Numbered from the stretch's first letter, positions 1 through 7,825 are shown. The stretch: 26,213 nucleotides of DNA from an uncultured Blautia sp. (GCA_937900135.1 CALCDJ010000072.1:1-26213), one strand, 5' to 3'. Numbers and translations are program-made. The notes: generated from the sequence alone by a model not told the origin.

Positions 1-31
1 CGAAAACGGAAAGATTACAGGATTGTTCTAA
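1..31 (+). CDS. fhs: C-terminal end of an upstream gene, probably formate--tetrahydrofolate ligase (partial)
   Basis: Only the last nine codons are inside the window. The frame beginning at base 2 reads ENGKITGLF and then stops at TAA (29-31). A hydrophilic stretch ending in G-L-F is, from memory, typical of the C-terminus of formate--tetrahydrofolate ligase. That enzyme makes 10-formyl-THF, the substrate of the cyclohydrolase encoded next, so the context supports the call. Nine residues are too few for certainty, and another gene could end here. Confidence 0.5.
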   Translation, partial: ENGKITGLF

Positions 32-375
32 GAGATTTTTGCGGGGGGAGAGCTCGTAGTTGCGAAGGCCGCACTCCCCTCGCGCTCCCCTGTTGGCCAC
101 GCAAAAGACCTTTGTTGCGGTAAAAGGAAGGGAACTGGAATAGGTATCTCCAGCCCAGGAGATATGTTGGAATATATGTTCTAAGCTCCAGGATGAATTA
201 TAAAAAGAAGAGAAAAAGTACGTTCTGAACTCTGGATGTATAGAAAATCTATCGGTTTAAAGATGATATTTCTTTTCCTTTTTCTACAACTTGGCTTCCT
301 TACGTGCCCAATAGGGGGAGCACGAGGGGGACTTCGGGCTTCGTAACTCTGAGATAATCCCCCTCGTAAAAAGAA
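32..375. repeat. Long imperfect inverted repeat filling the gap before fchA
   Basis: The 384 bases between the upstream stop and fchA hold no gene. Bases 58-104 are complementary to 300-348: by hand alignment 39 of about 49 columns pair, with 8 mismatches and 2 gaps. Weaker pairing extends outward to about 32 and 375 and inward to about 135 and 268. The arms are GC-rich (CCCCTCG and GCTCCCC blocks) and the centre is AT-rich. The centre holds a small perfect hairpin (ATCTCC/GGAGAT, about 147-164) and a diverged direct repeat beginning GTTCT at 179 and 222. It could be a MITE-like repeat or a transcribed hairpin between operon genes. No transposase or folate riboswitch core was recognised. Confidence 0.7.
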
Positions 376-415
376 TTTTACTACATTTTTTTAAAACAGA
401 AACAGGAGAATAAAA

Positions 416-1045
416 ATGGGATTTTCAACCAGTACATGTACAGAATTTGTTGAGGTTCTTGCTTCTAAGGCTCCGGTTCCAGGCGGCGGCGGTGCATCCG
501 CTTTGGTTGCTGCAGTAGGAACTGCTCTTGGAAACATGGTAGGAAGCCTCACGGTAGGCAAAAAGAAATACGCAGATGTAGAAGAGGAAATGTGGCAGCT
601 GAAAGAGAAATGCGATCAGCTTCAGAAAGATTTCCTTCGTCTCATCGAAAGAGATGCAGAGGTTTTTGAACCACTTTCCAAAGCTTATGGTATGCCAAGA
701 GAAACTGAGGAAGAAAAAGCAGAAAAAGCAAGAGTAATGGAAATCGTTTTGAAAGATGCCTGCTCCGTTCCTATGGAAATTATGGAAAAATGCTGTGAAG
801 CAATTGAACTGATCGTGGAATTTGGTGCAAAAGGTTCCAAACTTGCAATCAGTGATGCAGGCGTTGGCGCTGCATTCTGTAAAGCTGCATTAAAAGGCGC
901 AAGCTTAAACGTGTATATCAATACAAAATCCATGGCTGACCGTGAATACGCAGAAGAGTTAAATAGAAAAGCAGACGCAATGCTTGAAAAATATACAAAG
1001 ATTGCAGATGAGACATTTGACAGCGTACTTGGCAGATTAAAATAA
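416..1045 (+). CDS. fchA: Methenyltetrahydrofolate cyclohydrolase (formiminotransferase-cyclodeaminase C-domain family)
   Basis: This cytosolic enzyme interconverts 10-formyl-THF and 5,10-methenyl-THF in the methyl branch of C1 metabolism. The 209-residue product is a single cyclodeaminase/cyclohydrolase domain. The N-terminal APVPGGGGASALVAAVG stretch (residues 19-35) is the glycine-rich signature of the family, followed by the helical segment with GKKKY and the C-terminal GVGAAFCKAALKGA stretch. The length is normal for stand-alone FchA. The start follows an ACAGGAGA ribosome site. folD lies 93 bases downstream on the same strand, so the two probably share an operon and act in sequence. A stand-alone cyclohydrolase beside FolD fits the altered FolD active site described in that entry. 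Confidence 0.92.
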   Translation: MGFSTSTCTEFVEVLASKAPVPGGGGASALVAAVGTALGNMVGSLTVGKKKYADVEEEMWQLKEKCDQLQKDFLRLIERDAEVFEPLSKAYGMPRETEEEKAEKARVMEIVLKDACSVPMEIMEKCCEAIELIVEFGAKGSKLAISDAGVGAAFCKAALKGASLNVYINTKSMADREYAEELNRKADAMLEKYTKIADETFDSVLGRLK

Positions 1046-1049
1046 GACT

Positions 1050-1077
1050 CCTTTTCCCAAAGCTATCAAAGAAAAGG
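1050..1077 (+). other. Small hairpin in the fchA-folD gap
   Basis: CCTTTTC (1050-1056) pairs perfectly with GAAAAGG (1071-1077) across a 14-base loop just after the fchA stop. No T-run follows, so it is probably not a terminator. It could be an mRNA-stability or processing hairpin, or chance. Confidence 0.3.
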
Positions 1078-1138
1078 AAGATACAAGCAGACTTGTCCCT
1101 AACATAGACAAGATCGCTGTACAGGAGGAAGAAAAACA

Positions 1139-1993
1139 ATGGCAAAACAGTTATTAGGTAAAGAAGTAACCGCAGCATTAAACGAGAGAATCAAAGCGAA
1201 TGTAGCAGAATTACAGGGCAAAGGGGTAAACCCGACTCTTTGCATCATCCGTGTTGGCGAAAATCCAAGTGATATTTCTTACGAAAAAGGCGCTACCAAA
1301 CGTTGTGAAACCTTAGGCGTTGCATGTGAGAAAATCCTTCTTCCAGGAGATGTTTCCCAGGAAGAACTCCTTGAAACAATCGACAAAGTAAACAAAGACG
1401 ACCATATCCATGGCGTTCTGTTATTCCGTCCTCTTCCAAAACATTTGGATCAGGCAGTGATTGAAAATGCACTGGCTGCAGAAAAAGACGTTGACTGTAT
1501 GACAGACTTATCCATGTCCGGCGTTTTCACAGGCAAAAAAATCGGATTCCCTCCATGTACTCCTCAGGCATGTATGGAAATCTTAGATCATTACGGAATC
1601 GACTGCACAGGCAAAAAAGCAGTTGTGATCGGAAGAAGCCTTGTTGTTGGAAAACCTGCAGCAATGATGCTGGTTAAGAAAAACGCAACTGTAACCATCT
1701 GCCATACAAGAACCGTAGATATGCCATCTGTAGCAAGAGAAGCAGACATTGTGATCGTAGCTGCAGGCCGTGCAGGCGTAGTTGGTGCAGAATATGTCAG
1801 AGAAGGACAGACCATCATCGATGTTGGTATCAACGTAAACGAAGAAGGTAAACTTTGCGGTGACGTAGATTACGCAGCCGTTGAGCCGATCGTAGATGCC
1901 ATCACTCCAGTACCTGGCGGTGTAGGCAGTGTTACCACATCTGTACTTGTTGGACATGTTGTGGAAGCAGCAATGAGAAAAGCAAACGCATGA
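1139..1993 (+). CDS. folD: 5,10-methylenetetrahydrofolate dehydrogenase, FolD family, probably without cyclohydrolase activity
   Basis: FolD oxidises 5,10-methylene-THF to methenyl-THF with NAD(P) and in most bacteria also hydrolyses methenyl-THF. The 284-residue length is typical. Visible family features are IRVGENPSD (37-45), KDVD before residue 120, the Rossmann segment VVIGRSLVVGKPAAMML, and the C-terminal PGGVGSVTTSVL. The canonical catalytic motif YVxxK is here Y48-E-K-G-A52, so the expected Lys is Ala. The usual VQLPLP is LLFRPLP, so the expected Gln is Phe96. Work on human MTHFD1 links these Lys and Gln residues to cyclohydrolase activity, so this is inferred to be a monofunctional dehydrogenase working with FchA. 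The start follows AGGAGGAAG. The stop overlaps the next start as ATGA. Confidence 0.93.
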   Translation: MAKQLLGKEVTAALNERIKANVAELQGKGVNPTLCIIRVGENPSDISYEKGATKRCETLGVACEKILLPGDVSQEELLETIDKVNKDDHIHGVLLFRPLPKHLDQAVIENALAAEKDVDCMTDLSMSGVFTGKKIGFPPCTPQACMEILDHYGIDCTGKKAVVIGRSLVVGKPAAMMLVKKNATVTICHTRTVDMPSVAREADIVIVAAGRAGVVGAEYVREGQTIIDVGINVNEEGKLCGDVDYAAVEPIVDAITPVPGGVGSVTTSVLVGHVVEAAMRKANA

Positions 1994-2757
1994 GAATAAG
2001 ACCAGAGTATCTGTACTTTGGAATGATCTGTGCATTGACAGGTGCCCTGAGCTTCGGGGCGCCTGTTTTGGTTTCGGGGGCTGAAGAGACAGATCATTCT
2101 ATGGAAGCACAGATTCATAAACCCAACAATCTGGAAGAAAAACCGATCCGGGATGATGCCACAGACAATACTTATGGCTTTTATACGATCATGGGTGACA
2201 GTACTGTGACAAAAGAAGACCTGGTTTCCCATTATATGGCCCAAAATCTGGAATATCCAGGAGAAATTCTAGGAGAGGGCGGCGCTTCTACCATAGAGGA
2301 ATTCTGCGCCATTATCCTGGAAGAAGCAGAAGCAGAGCGGGTTCGAGGAGAAATCGTATTTGAACAGTCCATGTTGGAAACCGGATGGCTGCAGTTTCCC
2401 GGTGTGTGCAAAATTCAGCAGTATAACTTTGCCGGTCTTGGTGCTACTGGCGGAGATGAACCGGGAATTTCTTTTCCAGATGTACGTACAGGAATTCGGG
2501 CACAGGTACAGCATTTAAAAGCATATGCTTCATCCGAAGAGCTGAATCAGGAATGTGTGGATGAACGTTTTGATCTTGTGTCCAGAGAAAGCGCGCCTTA
2601 CGTGGAATGGCTGGGGATTCAGGAGAATCCATATGGCGGCGGCTGGGCGGCTGGAGAGGGATATGGCTATAAGTTGCGTACCCTTCTGGCAGAATTAAAG
2701 AGAGAAGAATATGAGCCTCCGGTGACACCGACGCCTGTGACGGAAGCATTGGAATAA
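1990..2757 (+). CDS. Secreted glucosaminidase-domain protein (GH73-like peptidoglycan hydrolase)
   Basis: This is a predicted exported cell-wall hydrolase of 255 residues. Residues 1-30 form a signal peptide: basic MRIR, then a hydrophobic core ending SGAEE. The glucosaminidase core lies at about 100-235. It has FEQSMLETGW (124-133), where E130 matches the catalytic Glu of the LE(S/T)G motif in the FlgJ/LytG-type family, followed by YNFAGLGATGG. The C-terminal tail is acidic and ends with a PVTPTP stretch. The first three bases overlap the folD stop (ATGA), and no separate promoter is visible, so translation is probably coupled to folD although the functions look unrelated. N-acetylglucosaminidase or endo-glucosaminidase specificity cannot be told from sequence. 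Confidence 0.82.
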   Translation: MRIRPEYLYFGMICALTGALSFGAPVLVSGAEETDHSMEAQIHKPNNLEEKPIRDDATDNTYGFYTIMGDSTVTKEDLVSHYMAQNLEYPGEILGEGGASTIEEFCAIILEEAEAERVRGEIVFEQSMLETGWLQFPGVCKIQQYNFAGLGATGGDEPGISFPDVRTGIRAQVQHLKAYASSEELNQECVDERFDLVSRESAPYVEWLGIQENPYGGGWAAGEGYGYKLRTLLAELKREEYEPPVTPTPVTEALE

Positions 2758-2859
2758 AAGTGAAATTTCAGTTTCAAAGGCAACTTAAAATGAATAATTG
2801 TCTGTTGCTATGAATACGTTAACATAAGTAAATCTCGTGGCCAGGAAAATAAGAAGAAA

Positions 2860-2888
2860 TTGAACCTAAGACAGACTTGTGTTAGAAT
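2860..2888 (+). promoter_or_regulatory. Sigma-A type promoter of the DUF262/ATPase island
   Basis: The -35 is TTGAAC (2860-2865) and the -10 is TAGAAT (2883-2888), separated by exactly 17 bases. The predicted start of transcription is near 2895, giving a leader of about 50 bases. It implies that the three-gene island is expressed independently of folD. Confidence 0.55.
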
Positions 2889-2946
2889 AGATGAAAGAAT
2901 ATGATGAAAGATATTGTTAAAGAAATGGAATATCTTGGGAGAAAAA

Positions 2947-4230
2947 ATGGATAAATCATATATAGATTCAGAACGCACCAGAGAAATCGAGAAATTTGCC
3001 GCACAAAATGACAATAAAATCAGTTTGTTTGTTATTAGAGATATTTTAAAGAATAAAAAAGCAGAAGAAAATGAAGAATTATTAAATAAAACGCTGGAAC
3101 ATTTGAGAAGAATGGGAATAAAAATTCTTCCATTGGATGTGGATGAAGGATATTCTGCTGAGATGGAAGAACCAGATAAATTTATTCCTTCAGATGTTAA
3201 TATAACACAAGTTCCGACAAATATTTCCAATATTATGGAACGACTTGAAAATCAGGAAATTGATTTAAGTCCTGCGTTTCAGAGAAATAGTGATTTATGG
3301 AGTGATGAAAAGCAAAGCCGTTTAATTGAATCTTTGATGTTAAAAATTCCATTACCTGCATTTTATTTTGATGCGTCAAGAGAAGATAACTGGATTGTTA
3401 TTGATGGGCTGCAGCGTCTTACTGCATTTCAAAATTATTTGGTTGGAGTCACCTGTGAAGACGGAACCTTACAAAAGCGTTCTTTTACCGGAATGCAGTA
3501 TTTGACGGATTTTAATGGAAAAACATTTGATGAATTGCCTAGGCAATATTTCAGAAGAATTAAAGAATCAACCATTGTAGCGTATACTGTGACAAAGGGA
3601 ACACCTGATGAAATAGTATTTAATATATTTCAGCGCATCAATACAGGTGGTGTTCAATTAAATGATCAAGAAATACGTCAGGCTTTATATTCTGGAAGAG
3701 GTACAGAATTACTAAAAAAATTATCAGAGAAAACGGAATTCAAAGAGGCTGTGCAGTATGCTGTTAAGTCGGAGCGAATGCTAGATCGAGAGTATGTCTT
3801 ACGTTTTATTTCTTTTACGGAATTGGATTATAAAAAGGAATACAAGGGTAATATTGATAGCTTTTTGATTAAAGGCTTAAAAAAGGCAAACAGTTTTACG
3901 TGCGAGGAGGAAGAGAGAGTAACACGAAATTTTCTTCGTGTTATGAATGCGTGTAAATATATTTTTGGAAAATATGCGTTTCGAAAATATAATAAGAATT
4001 TCAGGCGCGGCCCAATTAACAAAGCAATATTTGAAATATGGGCAATTTGTTTTTCTGAATTAAATGATTTTCAATTGGAAAAAATAAAAAACAGAAGAGA
4101 AGAATTCTTGAATGAATTTGGAGAACTGCTTCAGGAATCAGACTTTACTACATTATTAAAAGCTGGAGACCCGTATTCATATTCAAAGAGAATTGAAAAG
4201 GTAAAAGCATTATTAAAGGAGTTTGTATGA
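2947..4230 (+). CDS. DUF262 domain protein (ParB/GmrS-like), first gene of a putative defence operon
   Basis: DUF262 proteins have a ParB/Srx-like nucleotide-handling domain and occur in type IV restriction (GmrSD) and other antiphage systems. Here the domain covers about residues 85-260 of 427. PAFQRNSDLW (109-118) matches the family's first motif. IDGLQRLTAF (152-161) matches the DGQQR motif, with Leu in place of the first Gln. No HNH/DUF1524 domain is visible, so this is not a fused GmrSD enzyme. The C-terminal part is helical and unrecognised. The ATG at 2947 is preferred because GGGAG lies five bases upstream; a TTG at 2914 would add 11 residues. The N-terminal 60 residues resemble a small helical sigma-1.1-like domain (weak). 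The gene is AT-rich compared with its flanks and overlaps the ATPase gene by 4 bases. Confidence 0.82.
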   Translation: MDKSYIDSERTREIEKFAAQNDNKISLFVIRDILKNKKAEENEELLNKTLEHLRRMGIKILPLDVDEGYSAEMEEPDKFIPSDVNITQVPTNISNIMERLENQEIDLSPAFQRNSDLWSDEKQSRLIESLMLKIPLPAFYFDASREDNWIVIDGLQRLTAFQNYLVGVTCEDGTLQKRSFTGMQYLTDFNGKTFDELPRQYFRRIKESTIVAYTVTKGTPDEIVFNIFQRINTGGVQLNDQEIRQALYSGRGTELLKKLSEKTEFKEAVQYAVKSERMLDREYVLRFISFTELDYKKEYKGNIDSFLIKGLKKANSFTCEEEERVTRNFLRVMNACKYIFGKYAFRKYNKNFRRGPINKAIFEIWAICFSELNDFQLEKIKNRREEFLNEFGELLQESDFTTLLKAGDPYSYSKRIEKVKALLKEFV

Positions 4231-5324
4231 TTGAAAAGTTAATTTTGAAAAACTTTAAATGTTTTGAAGATATTTCTATGAATTTTTCTGCTGTAAATGT
4301 TTTAACAGGCTTAAATGGAATGGGAAAATCGACAATCATGCAAAGCATTTTGCTGATTTCTCAGTCACAAAGAAATATTTTCTTGGAAAATGTAATATCA
4401 TTAAGTGGAAAATATATAAATCTTGGAACAGGTCAGGACATCCTGTATGAAAAGGCAGATAAGGATGAAATTAACATTTCTATAGAGATTGATGGGAAAA
4501 AGGAGAGCTTTTCTCTTGAGTATCAGCCGGAGATGGATTCTTTACCTTTGAAAGAAATCGAACTTGGTGAAAGCAAAAGCTTTTTTGAGCAGAAAATGGA
4601 TTCTTTATTTTATCTTTCTGCATATAGGATTGAACCTCAAATGTTATATCGAATTGAAAACGAAAGCGAATTAGAAAAGAGACATTTTGGAAAAAATGGT
4701 GAATATGCAATTCAGTATTTAAAACTTCATGGAAGCGATGAAACACAAAACAAAGAAATTATTATTGGGGACAAAAATAAAACTACAATTTTTGATCAGG
4801 TGAAGACCTGGCTTGATGTGATATCACCCGGTGTATCCCCGGTGATTAATATTAATCCATTGAGCAGAACGGCGGAATTAAATTATGAGTACATTGAAGG
4901 CAGAGAAAAAACAAATTCATATAAAAGTGTGAATGTAGGTTTTGGAATAACCTATGTTTTGCCAATTGTTGTTGGATTGGTATCTGCAAAGCCGGGAGAT
5001 ATCTTTTTAATTGAAAATCCAGAAGCACATATTCATCCAAGAGGTCAAAGAATGTTAGGTGAACTGATTGCAGCTGCTGGAGCAGGAGGTGTGCAGGTCA
5101 TAATGGAAACCCATAGCGATCATGTACTAAACGGCATTCGGGTTGCAGTAAAAAAAGAAAAACTAAATCCTGAAAAAACAGGATTGTTTTATTTTTATAA
5201 GGATGCTGAGGATTCATATAAGCATAGAGTAACTTGTCCTGTGTTAGATAAGAATGGTCGTTTGGATCAGTGGCCGGAAGGCTTTTTTGATGAGTGGGAT
5301 AATGCTCTTTTAGAGTTGCTGTAA
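4227..5324 (+). CDS. AAA15/OLD-like ATPase, DUF3696-type
   Basis: This 365-residue ABC/SMC-type ATPase opens with IEKLILKNFKCFEDI, the usual start of RecF/OLD-like proteins. Walker A is GLNGMGKST (28-36). SVNVGFGITYVLPIV (235-249) sits at the signature/coupling position. Walker B is IFLIENPEAHIHPRGQ (259-274), and the H-loop is THSDH (295-299). The ENPEAHIHPRGQ form plus the short C-terminal tail fits the AAA15 group with a DUF3696 tail. No TOPRIM or nuclease domain is present, so it probably powers or senses for its partners. The ATGA overlap with the DUF262 gene and the 10-base gap to the next gene indicate tight co-translation. Family assignment is firm; the defence role is inference. Confidence 0.85.
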   Translation: MIEKLILKNFKCFEDISMNFSAVNVLTGLNGMGKSTIMQSILLISQSQRNIFLENVISLSGKYINLGTGQDILYEKADKDEINISIEIDGKKESFSLEYQPEMDSLPLKEIELGESKSFFEQKMDSLFYLSAYRIEPQMLYRIENESELEKRHFGKNGEYAIQYLKLHGSDETQNKEIIIGDKNKTTIFDQVKTWLDVISPGVSPVININPLSRTAELNYEYIEGREKTNSYKSVNVGFGITYVLPIVVGLVSAKPGDIFLIENPEAHIHPRGQRMLGELIAAAGAGGVQVIMETHSDHVLNGIRVAVKKEKLNPEKTGLFYFYKDAEDSYKHRVTCPVLDKNGRLDQWPEGFFDEWDNALLELL

Positions 5325-5334
5325 GGTGGTAAAA

Positions 5335-6069
5335 ATGATTGCTGTTATAAATGATGTATCTTTTCAAGATTGTTTTCAGACGATAGAATCAGCAATGAAC
5401 CATATGCATCAGTTTTTGGATATTTGTAAGAGAATTCAAAAGGAGGAAGTTACAAATATCCACGAAATGAAAACTGGAGTAATTGACGGTCAAATTGAAA
5501 TTGCGCCTGATTACAAACTGATTCAATTGTTACAGGAGTTTAAGGAAAGAGAAGAAAGGACTCTTCTTCTTAGTATTTTGACGAATAAAGGAACGTATAA
5601 AACAGAAGAATCTGCATGTAAGATTAATGGAAAGAAAACATCAGTTAATTTGCAAAGTGTGCAAGATTTTTTGATCAGTCTATTATCAAATTCTGTATTT
5701 GATTCACCTGTAATAAAGGTAACTACAGAACAGGGTGAGCAAGAAATGCGAAATATCTCAAAGGATGAACACATAGAATACTATAGGAGAGAATTAGGAT
5801 TAAGAAGATTCTGTGCAAATGACAAAAAACATAAATCTGACAGAGAAAATTATTACGGAAAAGGAAAAGTTGGAAGTAGAATGGATTTGCCAGATAAAGA
5901 AGCCCAAGAACTTCTGAATAAGGCGATATACATAAAAGGCAGACTATATGCGAAGAAAGATGATCGCTATTACGCATTTCAGAATGAACAGGATATTATT
6001 TATCATGGATATAGAGCCGACGATTTACGAGATGATATAAAGAAAACACTTGATAAAGAATTTCGGTAG
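5335..6069 (+). CDS. Unrecognised third protein of the island, candidate effector
   Basis: This is a soluble, charged protein of 244 residues with no signal peptide or membrane segment. I do not recognise a family. The N-terminal half looks helical (QTIESAMNHMHQFLDICKRI). The C-terminal third is rich in Lys, Arg and Tyr, with CANDKKHKSDRENYYGKGK followed by DKEAQELLNKAI and the closing DIIYHGYRADDL. The clustered His, Lys, Arg, Asp and Tyr could form a nuclease or nucleic-acid-binding site, but no known catalytic motif was identified. The ATG at 5335 is chosen because GGTGG lies five bases upstream; a GTG at 5326 in the same frame would add three residues. A strong terminator follows, so it ends the operon. 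Calling it an effector rests only on position. Confidence 0.7.
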   Translation: MIAVINDVSFQDCFQTIESAMNHMHQFLDICKRIQKEEVTNIHEMKTGVIDGQIEIAPDYKLIQLLQEFKEREERTLLLSILTNKGTYKTEESACKINGKKTSVNLQSVQDFLISLLSNSVFDSPVIKVTTEQGEQEMRNISKDEHIEYYRRELGLRRFCANDKKHKSDRENYYGKGKVGSRMDLPDKEAQELLNKAIYIKGRLYAKKDDRYYAFQNEQDIIYHGYRADDLRDDIKKTLDKEFR

Positions 6070-6095
6070 GAAGCCTTCTCCATCAAAAGAAATAA

Positions 6096-6149
6096 AAAGA
6101 ACCAGATGCACATACTTTATAAGGTATATGTATCTGGTTCTTTGATTTT
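6096..6149 (+). terminator. Intrinsic terminator ending the three-gene island
   Basis: Arms of 20 bases at 6096-6115 and 6124-6143 match at 18 positions, with AAAGAACCAGAT pairing perfectly to ATCTGGTTCTTT. The loop is 8 bases and a T-rich tail follows. The A-rich left flank means it may also terminate minus-strand transcription from the hydrogenase that converges on it. Confidence 0.85.
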
Positions 6150-6207
6150 GCGAGTGTTTAACCTGAAATTTACGAGTTATAAATCAAAAATTCACCACCA
6201 CAAAAAC

Positions 6208-7713
6208 TTACTTCAGCTCAATTTCTCCCAGCTCCTTAGGTGGCAGCTTCTTACTGGAAGCAGCTACGAACTTCTTCAGCTCCTTAGAGGATTTGGAGAA
6301 TGGAGTATTGGTTCCTGCTCCACCCATACAGCCGCCAGGGCAGGCCATACCTTCGATCATACAGCCTTTGAGCTTCCCGGCTTTTGCAAGGGTTAGTACC
6401 TTCTTGCATTCCGCGAGGGTCTCTGCATGTTCAATATGAACAGGGACGTCCGGATAATATTCTTTTAAGCAGGCTTCGACCGCTCCGGCCACACCTCCTG
6501 CTACCGCATAACCGCGTCCGGCGGCAGTCGCATCATGAAGAGAGGATTCCCCTTCAAAAGATGCCGGATCGATCTCTTTGGCATCAAACATCGCCCAAAG
6601 TTCTTCAAAAGTCACTACAAAATCCACATCACTTCGCACTGTGGTACGCATTGCTTCCAGTTTCTTGGATGCACATGGTCCGATAAATACCACCTTCGCA
6701 TTGGGATGTTCTTTTTTGATCATGCGGGCTGTGGCCACCATAGGCGTCAGTTCCTGGGAGATATTGCTGATCATATCCGGGAAATACTTCTTGGCCATTT
6801 CAGACCAGGAAGGACAGCAGGAGGTCAGAAGGAAGGGAATATTTCCGGTTGCTACCTCTTTGGCGTAGTGATGAGCCTCAGATACAGCGCCGATATCTGC
6901 GCCAAGGGCCACTTCATATACGTCAGAGAAACCAAGCACTTCCAGGGCGGTTTTGAACTTTCTGGGAGTTACCTCTTCCCCGAACTGGCTGATGTAAGCA
7001 GGGGCTACCTCAGCAACGATCTCCATACCTTCCCGGAGGGCATGCGCCAGCTGGAAGATCTGGGATTTGTCAGAGATGGCGCCGAAGGGACAGCTGACCA
7101 TACACATGCCGCAGGAAACGCACTTGTCTGTGAGAATGGTAGCGCGACCCTGATCATCGCTGGAAATGGCTTTTACACCGCAGGCGCGCTCACAGGGGCG
7201 TTCCTTATGGGCAATGGCATCGTAGGGACATACGGACTTGCATTTGCCGCATTTGATGCATTTGCTCTGGTCAATATGGGATTTCCCGTTGACCATGGAG
7301 ATTGCTCCCTTGGGACAGACCTGCATACAGGGGTGAGCCACACAGCCCTTACACATATTGCTGACTTCATATTTGTTAGGAGCGCAGGCTGCACAGGCAG
7401 AAGGGATTACCTGCATCAGAGGCGGTTCGTAGTATTTTTCATCAATATTGCTGGCCTCCACACCATCTGTCAAATGGACGGAACGATTCTCAGGACGAAG
7501 AGAAAGACCCATGGCAAGACGCACACGCTCGCTGGCAACGGCACGCTCCCGATAAATACTGTCTCTGTATTTCGCCTTTTCTTCTACGATATTATAAGGA
7601 ATCGCTTCAATGTCATGGATCAGCGTTTCGTCTGTGGATTGAAAGCCGATTTTGGCAATTTCCGTAAAAATTTTCCGGCGGATTTCCTTCACCGGTGTAT
7701 CCAGATTTCTCAT
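6208..7713 (-). CDS. Monomeric [FeFe]-hydrogenase, group B-like
   Basis: It catalyses H2 oxidation or proton reduction, presumably with ferredoxin. The 501-residue chain has Fe-S motifs first: CAACAPNKYE near 107, CKGCVAHPCMQVCP (121-134), CIKCGKCKSVCP (152-163) and CVSCGMCMVSCP (198-209). The H-cluster domain has L1 TSCCPSW (297-303), L2 GPCASKKLE (345-353) and L3 EGMACPGGC (454-462). The N-terminal [2Fe-2S] ferredoxin domain of group A enzymes is absent. That, and the GPC rather than MPC form of L2, point to group B. No PAS domain is present, so it is not the sensory HydS type. The start follows AAAGGAGT. It is divergent from hydCBA across a 423-base regulatory gap. Its physiological partner is unknown. 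Confidence 0.92.
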   Translation of the reverse strand: MRNLDTPVKEIRRKIFTEIAKIGFQSTDETLIHDIEAIPYNIVEEKAKYRDSIYRERAVASERVRLAMGLSLRPENRSVHLTDGVEASNIDEKYYEPPLMQVIPSACAACAPNKYEVSNMCKGCVAHPCMQVCPKGAISMVNGKSHIDQSKCIKCGKCKSVCPYDAIAHKERPCERACGVKAISSDDQGRATILTDKCVSCGMCMVSCPFGAISDKSQIFQLAHALREGMEIVAEVAPAYISQFGEEVTPRKFKTALEVLGFSDVYEVALGADIGAVSEAHHYAKEVATGNIPFLLTSCCPSWSEMAKKYFPDMISNISQELTPMVATARMIKKEHPNAKVVFIGPCASKKLEAMRTTVRSDVDFVVTFEELWAMFDAKEIDPASFEGESSLHDATAAGRGYAVAGGVAGAVEACLKEYYPDVPVHIEHAETLAECKKVLTLAKAGKLKGCMIEGMACPGGCMGGAGTNTPFSKSSKELKKFVAASSKKLPPKELGEIELK

Positions 7714-7825
7714 AGTTTTCTACTCCTTTTTTATTGCTCATATAAGGTAAATTCAGGATTTAAGCAGAGGGTTTGGGCCAAAAATCCAGCCAGCCATGCG
7801 AAAATCATAGTTGTTTTCCTTCAAC

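Noticed and set aside
32..415. Tetrahydrofolate riboswitch before the folate genes
   Set aside because: No THF riboswitch core could be matched. The structure seen is a simple long inverted repeat.
2758..2800. Terminator after the glucosaminidase gene
   Set aside because: The possible hairpin (TGAAA/TTTCA) is too short and lacks a T-run.
2947..4230. GmrSD type IV restriction enzyme
   Set aside because: The DUF262 (GmrS-like) motifs are present, but no DUF1524/HNH motif is seen in this protein or in its partners.
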